From positions 1 through 34,593 of the forward strand of contig NZ_NIPW01000048.1 in NCBI RefSeq assembly GCF_002196855.1: a stretch of 34,593 nt of DNA, in the 5' to 3' direction. Position 1 is the stretch's first letter. Each line of letters opens with the position of its first letter. Both the position numbers and the translations under genes were made by a program. This DNA is from Haematobacter genomosp. 1. Its GTDB lineage: Bacteria > Pseudomonadota > Alphaproteobacteria > Rhodobacterales > Rhodobacteraceae. Below, in pieces: positions 22,086-30,994 of the stretch. Under the pieces are notes generated by a model, which was given only the letters and a program-made list of their open reading frames with translations, ran no database searches and was not told the DNA's origin.

Positions 22086-24662
22086 ATGAACGATCTGTCC
22101 CCCGCGACCACGGCGCAAGCGCTGGTCGCGCCCTCTCCTGTTCTATCCGCCCCCTGCATTCTCGCTGCGGCCGAGGCGCTTCTTCCGCATCTCGAACGCG
22201 GCCAGCGTATCGACAGCACGATTCTGCGTGGCGTCATGGAAACCGCTTTCGGTGCCTCAGACGCTTCCGGCCTCTGGGACTGGAAAGACGCCTATGACGC
22301 ATGTGAAGTCGCCACAGTCCTCTTGCTGCGCAAATTCGGCCGCGCACTGTTCCGCAAAGCAGCAGCGCCCGAGGCGCGTCTCGCGGCGCTGACGAAAATC
22401 GCGGGTCTGCTGCCGACCCATACAAGGCGTTCCGAGGAAAGCCAGGCGCTTCAGCAGTTCAGCACGCCTCTTCCGCTGGGCCTCGCGGCTGTCACCGCTG
22501 CGGCGATCACGCCTGCGGATGTCGTGCTGGAGCCCTCGGCCGGCACCGGCCTGATGGCAATCCTTGCCGACATCGCCGGCGGCAGCCTCGCGCTCAACGA
22601 ACTGGCCGAGACCCGCGCGGATCTCCTTTCCGCCCTCTTTCCGGCCCAGCCTGTCACCCGGTTCGATGCCGCGCAGATCCACGACCACCTTGATGCCGGA
22701 GTGGTGCCATCAGTGGTGCTGATGAACCCGCCCTTCTCGGTGCTGGCCAATGTGACAACCCGCGTGGCCGATGCCGCCTTCCGCCATATCGCTTCCGCTC
22801 TGGCGCGGCTGGCCCCCGGCGGGCGGTTGGTGACCATCACCGGTGCGGGCTTCGGCCCCGAGGCTCCGGCCTGGCGCGATGCTTTCATCCGGCTGCAAGA
22901 GCAGGGCCGCGTGGTCTTCACCGCCGCAATTGATGGCGCGGTCTACGCGAAGCACGGCACCACGTTCGACACCCGACTGACGGTGATCGACAAGATCCCG
23001 GCAGAGGATCCTTCCTCCCTCCCGGCCTCTTCCGGCATCGCCCCTGATGTCGCGACCCTGCTCGGTTGGATCACTGCCCAGGTGCCGCAGCGCTGCCTGG
23101 TCGATCTGCCCCGGCCACCGGCACCGACAGCACCGGCCGCCGCCCGCACGGTGCGCTCCTACCTTGCTCGGGCCGGTGCGACGAAGTCTCCTCGGGTTAC
23201 ATCGACCAGTTCCGATGCCGTCGAACTCGCCTATGACACGCTGGACTGGACGCCGCCCGAAGCGGCACGGCTCTCGGACGCGATCTATGAAGAATACGCG
23301 CTGCAGGTGATCCGCATTCCCGGCGCGGCCCCGCATCCGACCAAACTCGTGCAATCCGCCGCCATGGCCTCGGTCGCGCCACCCCGTCCTTCCTACCGGC
23401 CCCTGCTTCCCGCCGACATCTGCACGCGTCTATCGGACGCGCAGCTCGAGACGGTGATCTATGCTGGCGAGGCGCACAGCGACCATCTCGCGGGCTCCTG
23501 GACGCTGGACGAGACCCTGGACAAGGTCAGCGCCGCCGCACCAGATGCGGCTGGCGCTGTCCGCTTCCGGCGCGGCTTCATGCTGGGCGATGGCACGGGC
23601 GCGGGCAAAGGCCGGCAATCGGCCGGGATTATCCTCAACAATTGGCTGCGGGGGCGGCGCAAAGCGCTCTGGATCTCCAAATCCGACAAGCTGATCGAAG
23701 ATGCACAGCGCGATTGGTCGGCCCTCGGGCAAGAGAAGCTGCTGATCACGCCGCTTTCCCGCTTCGCGCAGGGTAAGGCGATCACCCTGTCGGAAGGCAT
23801 CCTCTTCACCACCTATGCCACGCTGCGCTCGGATGATCGGGGTGAGAAAGTCTCGCGTGTCCGCCAGATCGTAGATTGGCTGGGGTCGGATTTCAACGGG
23901 GTGGTCATCTTCGATGAAAGCCACGCCATGCAGAACGCTGCCGGCGGCAAGGGTGAGCGCGGCGATGTGGCGGCCTCGCAGCAGGGCCGGGCGGGCCTGC
24001 GCCTGCAGCACGCGCTCCCGGATGCCAGGGTGGTCTATGTTTCCGCGACCGGTGCGACGACGGTGCACAACCTCGCCTATGCGCAGCGCCTTGGCCTCTG
24101 GGGCGGTGAAGATTTCCCCTTTGCCACTCGGGGCGAGTTCGTCGAGGCGATCGAGGCTGGCGGCGTGGCAGCGATGGAGGTCCTGGCGCGCGATCTGCGC
24201 TCGCTAGGCCTCTATACGGCGCGGTCACTTTCCTATGACGGGGTCGAATACGAGCTGATCGAGCACCGGCTGACCGGGGAGCAGCGCCGGATCTACGACT
24301 CCTATGCGGGTGCTTTCGCGGTCATCCACAACAATCTCGATGCGGCGATGGAGGCGGCCAATATCACCGGCTCCGATGGCACGCTGAACCGGCAGGCCAA
24401 ATCCGCAGCGCGCTCGGCCTTTGAAAGCACCAAGCAGCGCTTCTTCGGCCATCTGCTGACCTCGATGAAGACGCCGACCCTGCTGCGCTCGATCACCGAG
24501 GATCTGGAGGCAGGTCATGCGGCCGTCATCCAGATCGTCTCGACTGGAGAGGCGCTGATGGAGCGGCGGCTAGCGGAGATTCCCACCGAGGAATGGAATG
24601 ATCTGAACACGGATCTGTCGCCCCGCGAGTATGTCTTATCCGGAGTTCTGGATAACACGTAA
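22086..24662 (+). pseudogene. 5' part of a split N6-methylase/Strawberry-notch helicase gene
   Basis: The frame encodes 858 residues, the last eight (LSGVLDNT) coming from the inserted element. Residues 120-330 are methylase-like, with motif I LEPSAGTG and motif IV NPPF (N214). Residues 490-850 are the N-terminal SF2 ATPase core of Strawberry-notch type, with the Walker A segment GDGTGAGKG (about residues 501-509), DESH (D610-H613) and the SAT-like VSATGATT. The insertion removes everything after Y849-V850, including helicase motifs IV-VI, so ATPase coupling should be lost. ATG 22086 is preceded by GAGGG. In plasmids of this group the intact protein is about 1450 residues and possibly aids establishment or anti-restriction. 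Confidence 0.88.
24630..24655. other. Left insertion junction: TATGTC plus imperfect palindrome
   Basis: TATGTC (24630-24635) is the last host sequence and recurs at 30993-30998. It is followed by an imperfect palindrome, TTATCCGGA-GT-TCTGGATAA (24636-24655, 8 of 9 pairs), which has no counterpart at the right end. Tyrosine recombinases bind such inverted half-sites, so this could be the recombination core or a coupling segment brought from the previous location. Confidence 0.55.
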
Positions 24663-24815
24663 TATGCTGCGCCCGCGTTATGCAGAGCGCGGCGCTTCAT
24701 GTCTTTGATATGATGTTTCATTTCGGGATCTCCACTTGGCATAATCATGATGCCTCTGCTTTCAACCGCAGAAGGACACCCCGATATGACCTCCCCCTCC
24801 AACTCTCACCCCGGC
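24660..24815 (+). repeat. Left terminal inverted repeat of the RIT element
   Basis: This segment matches the reverse complement of 30839-30994 with about seven substitutions over 156 bp. It contains a candidate -10 (CATAAT, 24740-24745), a ribosome-binding site (AAGGA, 24772-24776) and the ATG and first codons of the inward primase-helicase gene. In the outward direction it also encodes a short open frame behind a GGAG site. Confidence 0.9.
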
Positions 24816-27347
24816 GGCACAACCGCCGGAAGCGGAGGCATGCTTACAGCAGAGCCGTTTGGCCGTTATGGTCGGAGGGAGGGGACAACTAGGCGGAAAT
24901 CACAGGTGGTGGATCGAAGCGGCACAGCAACAGAATTGGCGAGGGTTCGGGCACGGCTGGCCGAGCTGGATGCGGAACAACGTCAACTTTTGCAGGAGCT
25001 TTCGGCGCTGGAGGCCCGGGAAACCGCAGAAATAGCTGCACAGGCCAAACGTCCTGCATTTGAAAATGCCCCCGTCACGAACGCATCGTCATCGGGCGAG
25101 AAGGTAGAGCTGTTCCGCAGCCTGTTTGCTGGCCGCCCGGACGTGTTTCCAGTGCGATGGGAAAACCAAAAGACGGGACGCGCCGGCTATTCGCCCGCCT
25201 GCTTCAATGAATGGGTGAGAGGCATCTGCGGAAAGCCAACTGTCAAATGCGGGGACTGCAAGCATCAGCGGTTCATTCCTCCCGATGCCAGTGTCATTGA
25301 ACGACACCTTCGCGGCGGCGAGGGCCCTTCGGCCGACTTCGTGGCCGGCGTCTATCCGTTGTTGCGAGACGACACCTGCTGGTTCCTGGCGGCGGATTTT
25401 GACAAGGATTCATGGGCGGAAGATGCGGGCGCATTGCTCGAAACCTGCAGAGCAAAAGGAGTGCCTGCGGCGCTTGAACGATCCCGATCGGGCAACGGCG
25501 GCCATGTCTGGATCTTCTTCGGGGAACCGGTATCGGCTCGGACTGCCCGTCAGCTTGGATCGGCGCTGATCACGGAGACCATGGAGAGGCGACCGGAGAT
25601 CGGCTTTGCATCCTATGACCGCCTCTTCCCGAACCAGGACACAATGCCTGTCGGCGGCTTTGGAAACCTGATCGCTTTGCCGCTGCAGCACAGCGCGCGG
25701 AAGGTCGGCAATAGCGTCTTCCTTAATCAAGACCTTCAGCCATTCGAAGACCAGTGGGCGTATCTGTCGACGCTGCCACGGATGTCCGCGGAGGCGGTGG
25801 CCGATCTTGTTGCGGCTGCTGAGGCATCTGGTCAGGTGCTGGCCGTTCGGATGCCGGTTGATGATGAAAACGCTGACGAGCCGTGGAAAATGTCGCCGTC
25901 GCGACGCCCGAAGACAAAGCCTGCGGACGTGGTGGTTCCGCCCAACATCAAGGTGACAGTCGCAGATCAGGTCTATATTGACCGAACCGGGCTGCCCTCT
26001 GCGATGATTGCCCAATTGGTACGGGTCGCAGCTTTCCAGAACCCCGAGTTCTATCGGGCTCAAGCGATGCGACTGCCCACCTTCGGAAAACCTCGCGTGG
26101 TCTCCTGTGCCGAGCTGCACCCACGCCACATTGCCTTGCCTCGAGGCTGCTTTGATGAGGCAGTTGAAGTCCTGACCGAACACGGTGCGAAGGCAGAACT
26201 GGACGACCAGCGCAGCGATGGAACCCCGCTGCCGAACACGGTTCGGTTCCTTGGTGAGCTTCGGCCGCCGCAACAACGCGCCTTCGAGTCCCTCACCGCG
26301 CATGATACCGGCGTGCTTGCCGCGACCACAGCCTTCGGCAAAACCGTCGTCGCGTCGGCCCTTATTGGTCATCGCGCCCGAAACACGCTGGTTTTGGTGC
26401 ATCGTCGTGAACTTCTCGACCAGTGGGTTGAGCGGCTGAAGACTTTCCTTCAGATCGACCCCAAGCAGATCGGTATAATTGGCGGTGGAAGGCGGAAACC
26501 GACAGGCATGATCGATGTGGCGCTTATCCAGAGCCTAGTGAGAAGCGGCGAGGTCGACGATATCGTGGCTGACTACGGCCAGTTGATCGTCGACGAATGC
26601 CACCACCTGTCTGCGGCGAGTTTTGAACTTGTCGCGCGCAGAACGAAGGCGCGCTATGTCGTCGGTTTGTCGGCAACCGTCGCCCGAAAAGACGGGCACC
26701 ATCCCATCATCTTCATGCAATGCGGCCCCGTACGGCATCAGGTTCATGCCAGATCGCAGGCTGCTGAGAGCGGCATTCGGCATCGGGCGCGCGAGCGTCA
26801 CACGCGGTTCAAACTGCCTGAAGTGCTTGCGATGGCGGAACGGCCATCGATGCCCGCGATCTATGCCGCTCTGGCTGACGACGACGGTCGAAATGATCAG
26901 ATCTTTGATGATGTGCTGAAGTCGCTCGAAGCGAAACGGTCCCCGATCGTGCTGACCGAGCGCAAAGACCATCTGGATTATCTGCAGCAGCGGTTCTCCA
27001 AGTTTGCGAAAAACCTGGTCGTGCTGCGCGGCGGCATGTCGGCAAAGGACCGGAAGGCCGCCGCCGCCGCGTTGAATGTCGCGGATCGCGAAGAACGGCT
27101 GATCCTTGCGACCGGACGCTACATCGGTGAGGGCTTTGATGACTCGCGGCTGGATACCCTGTTCCTGACCATGCCGATCGCGTGGAAGGGCACGCTGGCG
27201 CAATATGTTGGTCGCTTGCACCGACAGCATGACGGCAAGAAAGATGTTCTGGTCGTGGATTACGTGGATAGCGCGGTGCCTGTTCTTGCCAGAATGGCGG
27301 CAAAACGGCGTTCCGGGTACCGCGCGCTTGGATATGTGATGGAATAG
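24786..27347 (+). CDS. Archaeo-eukaryotic primase plus SF2 helicase protein (TOTE-type)
   Basis: The product has 853 residues from ATG 24786 (AAGGA, 9-nt spacing); an ATG at 24747 would add 13. A coiled-coil-like Glu/Leu-rich stretch covers about residues 45-85. A CxxC (CGDCKH) precedes the primase domain, whose metal motif is DFDKD (about residues 204-208), followed by SRSGNGGHVW and FGNLIALPLQ. The helicase core starts near residue 490: a variant motif I, TTAFGKT, then DECHH (from about 603), LSATVARKDG, and motif VI QYVGRLHRQ (from about 806). This layout is that of the primase-helicase classed with TOTE conflict systems. It could replicate the element or act in defence; neither is shown. 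It converges on the recombinases. Confidence 0.85.
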   Translation: MTSPSNSHPGGTTAGSGGMLTAEPFGRYGRREGTTRRKSQVVDRSGTATELARVRARLAELDAEQRQLLQELSALEARETAEIAAQAKRPAFENAPVTNASSSGEKVELFRSLFAGRPDVFPVRWENQKTGRAGYSPACFNEWVRGICGKPTVKCGDCKHQRFIPPDASVIERHLRGGEGPSADFVAGVYPLLRDDTCWFLAADFDKDSWAEDAGALLETCRAKGVPAALERSRSGNGGHVWIFFGEPVSARTARQLGSALITETMERRPEIGFASYDRLFPNQDTMPVGGFGNLIALPLQHSARKVGNSVFLNQDLQPFEDQWAYLSTLPRMSAEAVADLVAAAEASGQVLAVRMPVDDENADEPWKMSPSRRPKTKPADVVVPPNIKVTVADQVYIDRTGLPSAMIAQLVRVAAFQNPEFYRAQAMRLPTFGKPRVVSCAELHPRHIALPRGCFDEAVEVLTEHGAKAELDDQRSDGTPLPNTVRFLGELRPPQQRAFESLTAHDTGVLAATTAFGKTVVASALIGHRARNTLVLVHRRELLDQWVERLKTFLQIDPKQIGIIGGGRRKPTGMIDVALIQSLVRSGEVDDIVADYGQLIVDECHHLSAASFELVARRTKARYVVGLSATVARKDGHHPIIFMQCGPVRHQVHARSQAAESGIRHRARERHTRFKLPEVLAMAERPSMPAIYAALADDDGRNDQIFDDVLKSLEAKRSPIVLTERKDHLDYLQQRFSKFAKNLVVLRGGMSAKDRKAAAAALNVADREERLILATGRYIGEGFDDSRLDTLFLTMPIAWKGTLAQYVGRLHRQHDGKKDVLVVDYVDSAVPVLARMAAKRRSGYRALGYVME

Positions 27348-27414
27348 CAGCGCCCCATCCTGCGTAGGACGCTGCCGATGCATGGCGAGTCAAGGACTCA
27401 GAACGGTGCCGTGG

Positions 27415-28428
27415 TCATAGCCGCGGCTTCGCGCCGGTCGAGGCTGCAAGGATCGCCATCAGCTTGTCCGACGGCGGCCGAAACTTGCCCGGCTTGATCA
27501 GCGGGGCATGGTGCGCTTCGAGAAGGGCGAGCTTCTCAGTCGGGTCCGCGCGCAAGTACATCTCGGTCGTCTGGAGGCTGGCATGACCCAGCCAAAGGGC
27601 GACCTTGCGGACATCACCTGTAGCCTGCAGCGTGTGCATGGCGCAGCTGTGTCGCAGCACATGCGGGGTCACGTGCTTGTCGGCAATCGAAGGGGTCGCG
27701 CGTTCGGCCACGGCCACATGTTGACGGAGCCGGTAGGCAAAACCATCCCGTGTCATCGGGCCGCCATCGCGGTTCAGGAACAGTTCCGGCCCGACATCGT
27801 TGGGACGGACGGCCAGCCAAGCCCGAATAGCAGCTTGCGTCTCCTTCCAGAGCGGCAGCACCCGCTCCCGACGGCCCTTCCCAAGCACCCGGATGTTCGC
27901 GAACGAGCCCCGCGGGAAATCGTCCATCCGAACTGCGAGAAGTTCTGACGCCCGCAGTCCTGCGGCATAGGCCAGGTGAAGCATCGCCCGATCACGCAGC
28001 CCAGCCGGCGCTCTGCCGTCTGGGGCCGCAAGCAAGGCGCGCACCTCGTCCTTCGTCAGGTAGTCGATCAGCTTTACATCGGTGCGTTTGACGGGCAGCG
28101 ACCTGATCATCATCGCCTGTTCGAGGCAGGCTGGACGCCTTGGTTCAAGGAAGCGGAAAAACGCCTTGATCGCTGCCAGCCGGGCATTGCGGGATCGCAC
28201 GGTATTAGCTCGACCCTCTTCGATGTGCTCGAGAAAGGCCCTGATCAGGCTGACGTCGAGATCCTCGATCGCAAGGTCAGAAGGCTGTCGTTTAAGGCGT
28301 GTGGCCGCAAACCGCAGCAAGAGTGTGAACGCGTGAGCATAAGCGGCGATGGTATGTTGGCTGGCTCCACGCTCATCGGGCAGATGCTTCTGCAGGAAAG
28401 CCGACAGATCCGGCGCGAGCGGGGTCAT
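27415..28428 (-). CDS. ritC: RIT tyrosine recombinase C (third of trio)
   Basis: The product has 337 residues. An N-terminal SAM-like core-binding domain (residues 7-110) is followed by the catalytic domain, with R159 in AAGLRASELL, H256-x-x-R259 in HVLRH, H282 in LWLGHAS and the nucleophile Y291 in EMYLR. All catalytic residues are present. The start ATG (28428-28426) overlaps the RitB stop as ATGA; the frame upstream to 28506 lies inside RitB and is rejected. It is the shortest-range site-specific recombinase type, resembling XerC/D-like integrases. The gene converges with the primase-helicase gene 67 bp away. Confidence 0.9.
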   Translation of the reverse strand: MTPLAPDLSAFLQKHLPDERGASQHTIAAYAHAFTLLLRFAATRLKRQPSDLAIEDLDVSLIRAFLEHIEEGRANTVRSRNARLAAIKAFFRFLEPRRPACLEQAMMIRSLPVKRTDVKLIDYLTKDEVRALLAAPDGRAPAGLRDRAMLHLAYAAGLRASELLAVRMDDFPRGSFANIRVLGKGRRERVLPLWKETQAAIRAWLAVRPNDVGPELFLNRDGGPMTRDGFAYRLRQHVAVAERATPSIADKHVTPHVLRHSCAMHTLQATGDVRKVALWLGHASLQTTEMYLRADPTEKLALLEAHHAPLIKPGKFRPPSDKLMAILAASTGAKPRL

Positions 28429-29336
28429 GCTGCACCCCCGATCCACGTCTCTTCCGCCCTTGCCGCGATCATTTGCAACAAGACGGGGGTGGCTTCGAGA
28501 TACCAATATGTATTGGCGATATCGACATGGCCGAGATAGGTGCTCAAGGCCCGCATGTGCCGCAGGACCGACTGCAGATCGTTCCCGCAGGTCTCCAGGG
28601 ACCGAACCGCGAAGGTATGGCGCAAATCGTGTAGCCGGGGGCCGGGACCAGTCGGATTGCGGTAACCGAGCTTGCGCACGATCCGTACGAAGACCACGTG
28701 TGCTCTCGTTGCCGTCGGTGCGTGACCGTGCCCAAGCACGAAAAGGTCATGACCGGCATCACGGACGATGCGCCGCCGATCGAGATAGCGCTCCAACGCT
28801 GCACGGGTCGAGGCGTGAAGTGGGACGAGGCGGCTCTTGCCAAATTTGCCCTTGCGGATCATCAGGCCATCTTCCGTCAGGTCGTCGCAACGCAGGGACA
28901 ATGCTTCCGAGATGCGCAGACCTGTCGAAGCCAACAATCCGAACAGCGTGTGATAGGTCTGCGGGCTGATAGGGGACAGGCCCGGAACCAGCAGCGCCTC
29001 CGCCAGGATGCCACTTATCTGGTCTTGCGAAAGGATGTGGGGCGCAGGTCTGCGGTGCCTTGACCGGCCGAATAATCCTGCCACTGGAACCTCATGTTGC
29101 GCATCCTCTGCATGCAGAAACATCGCAAAGGCGCGGGCCTGATCATATCGGTTTTGCGCTGAATTGGGCGTGGCAGCGCTGCCCGCCCAAGCGAGGATAA
29201 GTGACGCGGTGACGCGGTGATCGGACCGGTCAGCGGCAAAGGCGGCGAACTCGCGCAAGGACTTCTCATGATTGGCAAACCCCTTTCCGAGGGCGCGATG
29301 CAGGTTGATGTAGCGGTCGACATGGCGATGCATCAT
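28425..29336 (-). CDS. ritB: RIT tyrosine recombinase B (second of trio)
   Basis: The product has 303 residues. Catalytic residues visible are R141 in STGLRISEAL, H236-x-x-R239 in HDLRHTF, H270 in YLGHVD and the likely nucleophile Y279 in TYWYLE. The N-terminal 110 residues form the core-binding domain. ATG 29336-29334 overlaps the RitA stop as ATGA, with a second ATG immediately after it. Overlaps on both sides imply that the three recombinases are made together, in line with RIT elements, where all three appear to be needed. Confidence 0.9.
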   Translation of the reverse strand: MMHRHVDRYINLHRALGKGFANHEKSLREFAAFAADRSDHRVTASLILAWAGSAATPNSAQNRYDQARAFAMFLHAEDAQHEVPVAGLFGRSRHRRPAPHILSQDQISGILAEALLVPGLSPISPQTYHTLFGLLASTGLRISEALSLRCDDLTEDGLMIRKGKFGKSRLVPLHASTRAALERYLDRRRIVRDAGHDLFVLGHGHAPTATRAHVVFVRIVRKLGYRNPTGPGPRLHDLRHTFAVRSLETCGNDLQSVLRHMRALSTYLGHVDIANTYWYLEATPVLLQMIAARAEETWIGGAA

Positions 29337-30868
29337 GCTGCGCACCCCGGCCAAGGCTGGGCCACGACCCCCAGCAGATCGACATCCACCTTGGCGTAGA
29401 TTGCGGTTGTGTCGCGTGAAGCATGGCGCAGCGCCGCCCCAATCTGATCCAGTTCCGCCCCACCGCGCAGCCATGTCGAAGCCAGCGAATGCCGAAACAC
29501 ATGTGCGCCGGTCGGCAGGCCGACGAAGCCGCCGCGGGAAAGGACTCGAGAGACGATACCGGCGATCTCGGCCGATGAGCGAAATGGGGTGAAAGGGGCT
29601 TGGACGCGTAAGAAGACCCCATCGGATGCAACCACCGGGCGTGCGTCCTCGATATAGGCGAGCAGTGCATCACCGACGTCTTGCGGCAAAGGCATAAACA
29701 CCCCACGTCGGCTTTTGCCGTGCAATCGCAACCTGCTCGCGCGCCAGTCGATGTCGCGGAGGCGGAGTTGCCAGATATCGCCAGCCCGCAGGGCCATCCG
29801 CGCGAGAAGCAGGATGATGGCGCGGTCCCGCACCTGGACCGCTGTGCCTGTGCCGCAGGACGCGACGATCTCTTCGATGGTCGAAGCCGGGATCGTCTTT
29901 GGGACGGTCGAAAGCCTGCGTCGTACCCCTGACGGCACCGCAAGAAGCAGCGACGGAGCACACAACCCCTCGCCGATCATAAAACGCAAGAACGCGCGCA
30001 ACACGGTGATGGTCATGCGGACTGACGATCGGGAGCGGTCCTCGCCTTGATCCAGGACGATCGATCGGATGACCGCAGCGGTGATCCCCTGCGGTTCCGA
30101 TCCAAGCTTCATCAACCAGCGGCCCAACTCTTGCTGATAGCGCCTGATCGTCTCGGACGTGGCGCCGCGCTCCCGGCGCAGCCAAGTGGCAAAATCGGCG
30201 ACGCGTGGATCGGCCGGTAGTTCCGTGGACACGGCCACTGGGATTATCCCCTCCTCTCTGAGGAAAGACACGAAGGCGCGGGCACCACGGCGGCGATCCT
30301 TATTGCCGGTGCCCTCGACCCGCTTGCCGCGTTTGGTCTTGATCCCGCACTGGCAGTTGTGATGGGCAAACTGCTCGATCAGGTCGTTATCGATATGGCT
30401 GGCCGGAATACGTCGCTGCAGAGCCCATTCCGCAAAATGCCGCGCCTGACTCATGCGGGAGTTGTAGATGACCTTGCCGTAGCCTTGGCCAGCAAGCCAC
30501 GCGGAAAAGCCGGCCAAATGCGGGCCAAGCCGGGCAACCTCGTCTGGAATGGCCACATGGCCGGTATCTTCCAGATAGCGAAGAAACCTCCGGACCTCGA
30601 TGATGTAAGCGGGGTCCCGCAACTGCGCGGCGCTATAGCGGCCGCACCGGCAGCGGTGTCGTGCGAAACGACTGATCGCCGCAGTATCAAGATCCCTGAT
30701 CGCAATATGCCGGTCGGCGACCCACTTCAGGAAATGCCGGGCGGCGCTGAGCGCGCCAGCAGACAAGTTGGGATTATCCGCAAGATAACCGGAAACAAGT
30801 GCTTGGCCGCTGACTGCGGCCCCGGCGGCTGCCGCGCTGCCGGGGTGAGAGTTGGAGGGGGAGGTCAT
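29333..30868 (-). CDS. ritA: RIT tyrosine recombinase A (first of trio)
   Basis: The product has 511 residues from ATG 30868, which lies in the right inverted repeat behind AAGGA at the same 9-nt spacing as the primase-helicase gene. Its first ten residues (MTSPSNSHPG) are identical to those of that protein because the inverted repeats encode both. The long N-terminal part contains two His/Cys-rich blocks (ARHRCRCGRYS and AHHNCQCGIKT) that may bind zinc. The catalytic set is R361, H456-x-x-R459, H482 and Y491. It is the first gene of the coupled ritA-ritB-ritC operon. Confidence 0.9.
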   Translation of the reverse strand: MTSPSNSHPGSAAAAGAAVSGQALVSGYLADNPNLSAGALSAARHFLKWVADRHIAIRDLDTAAISRFARHRCRCGRYSAAQLRDPAYIIEVRRFLRYLEDTGHVAIPDEVARLGPHLAGFSAWLAGQGYGKVIYNSRMSQARHFAEWALQRRIPASHIDNDLIEQFAHHNCQCGIKTKRGKRVEGTGNKDRRRGARAFVSFLREEGIIPVAVSTELPADPRVADFATWLRRERGATSETIRRYQQELGRWLMKLGSEPQGITAAVIRSIVLDQGEDRSRSSVRMTITVLRAFLRFMIGEGLCAPSLLLAVPSGVRRRLSTVPKTIPASTIEEIVASCGTGTAVQVRDRAIILLLARMALRAGDIWQLRLRDIDWRASRLRLHGKSRRGVFMPLPQDVGDALLAYIEDARPVVASDGVFLRVQAPFTPFRSSAEIAGIVSRVLSRGGFVGLPTGAHVFRHSLASTWLRGGAELDQIGAALRHASRDTTAIYAKVDVDLLGVVAQPWPGCAA

Positions 30869-30994
30869 GTCGGGGTGTCCTTCTGCGGTTGAAAGCAGAG
30901 GCATCATGATTATGCCAAGTGGAGATCCCAAAATGAAACATCATATCAACGACATGAAGCACCGCGCTCTACATAACGCGGACGCGGCATATTA
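30839..30994 (-). repeat. Right terminal inverted repeat of the RIT element
   Basis: This is the reverse complement of 24660-24815 with about seven substitutions. Inward it supplies the promoter region, ribosome-binding site and first codons of ritA. Outward, GGAG (30921-30924) and ATG 30933 open a frame that runs across the junction into the interrupted host gene. Its outer end abuts the host TATGTC copy directly. Confidence 0.9.

Larger units (their letters stand above)
24636..30992. mobile_element. RIT-type element carrying a primase-helicase gene
   Basis: The element lies between two copies of TATGTC and, with one copy, is 6363 bp. It has 156-bp terminal inverted repeats with about seven mismatches, three overlapping tyrosine recombinase genes on the minus strand (ATGA overlaps at both junctions), and a convergent primase-helicase gene on the plus strand. 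Three recombinases in tandem flanked by inverted repeats define RIT (recombinase-in-trio) elements. Removing it restores an uninterrupted host reading frame, which fixes its limits independently. The internal genes look less GC-rich than their surroundings, in line with transfer. Confidence 0.88.

Noticed and set aside
25410-26402. 330-codon minus-strand open frame inside the element
   Set aside because: Antisense of the primase-helicase gene, whose catalytic motifs settle the coding strand.
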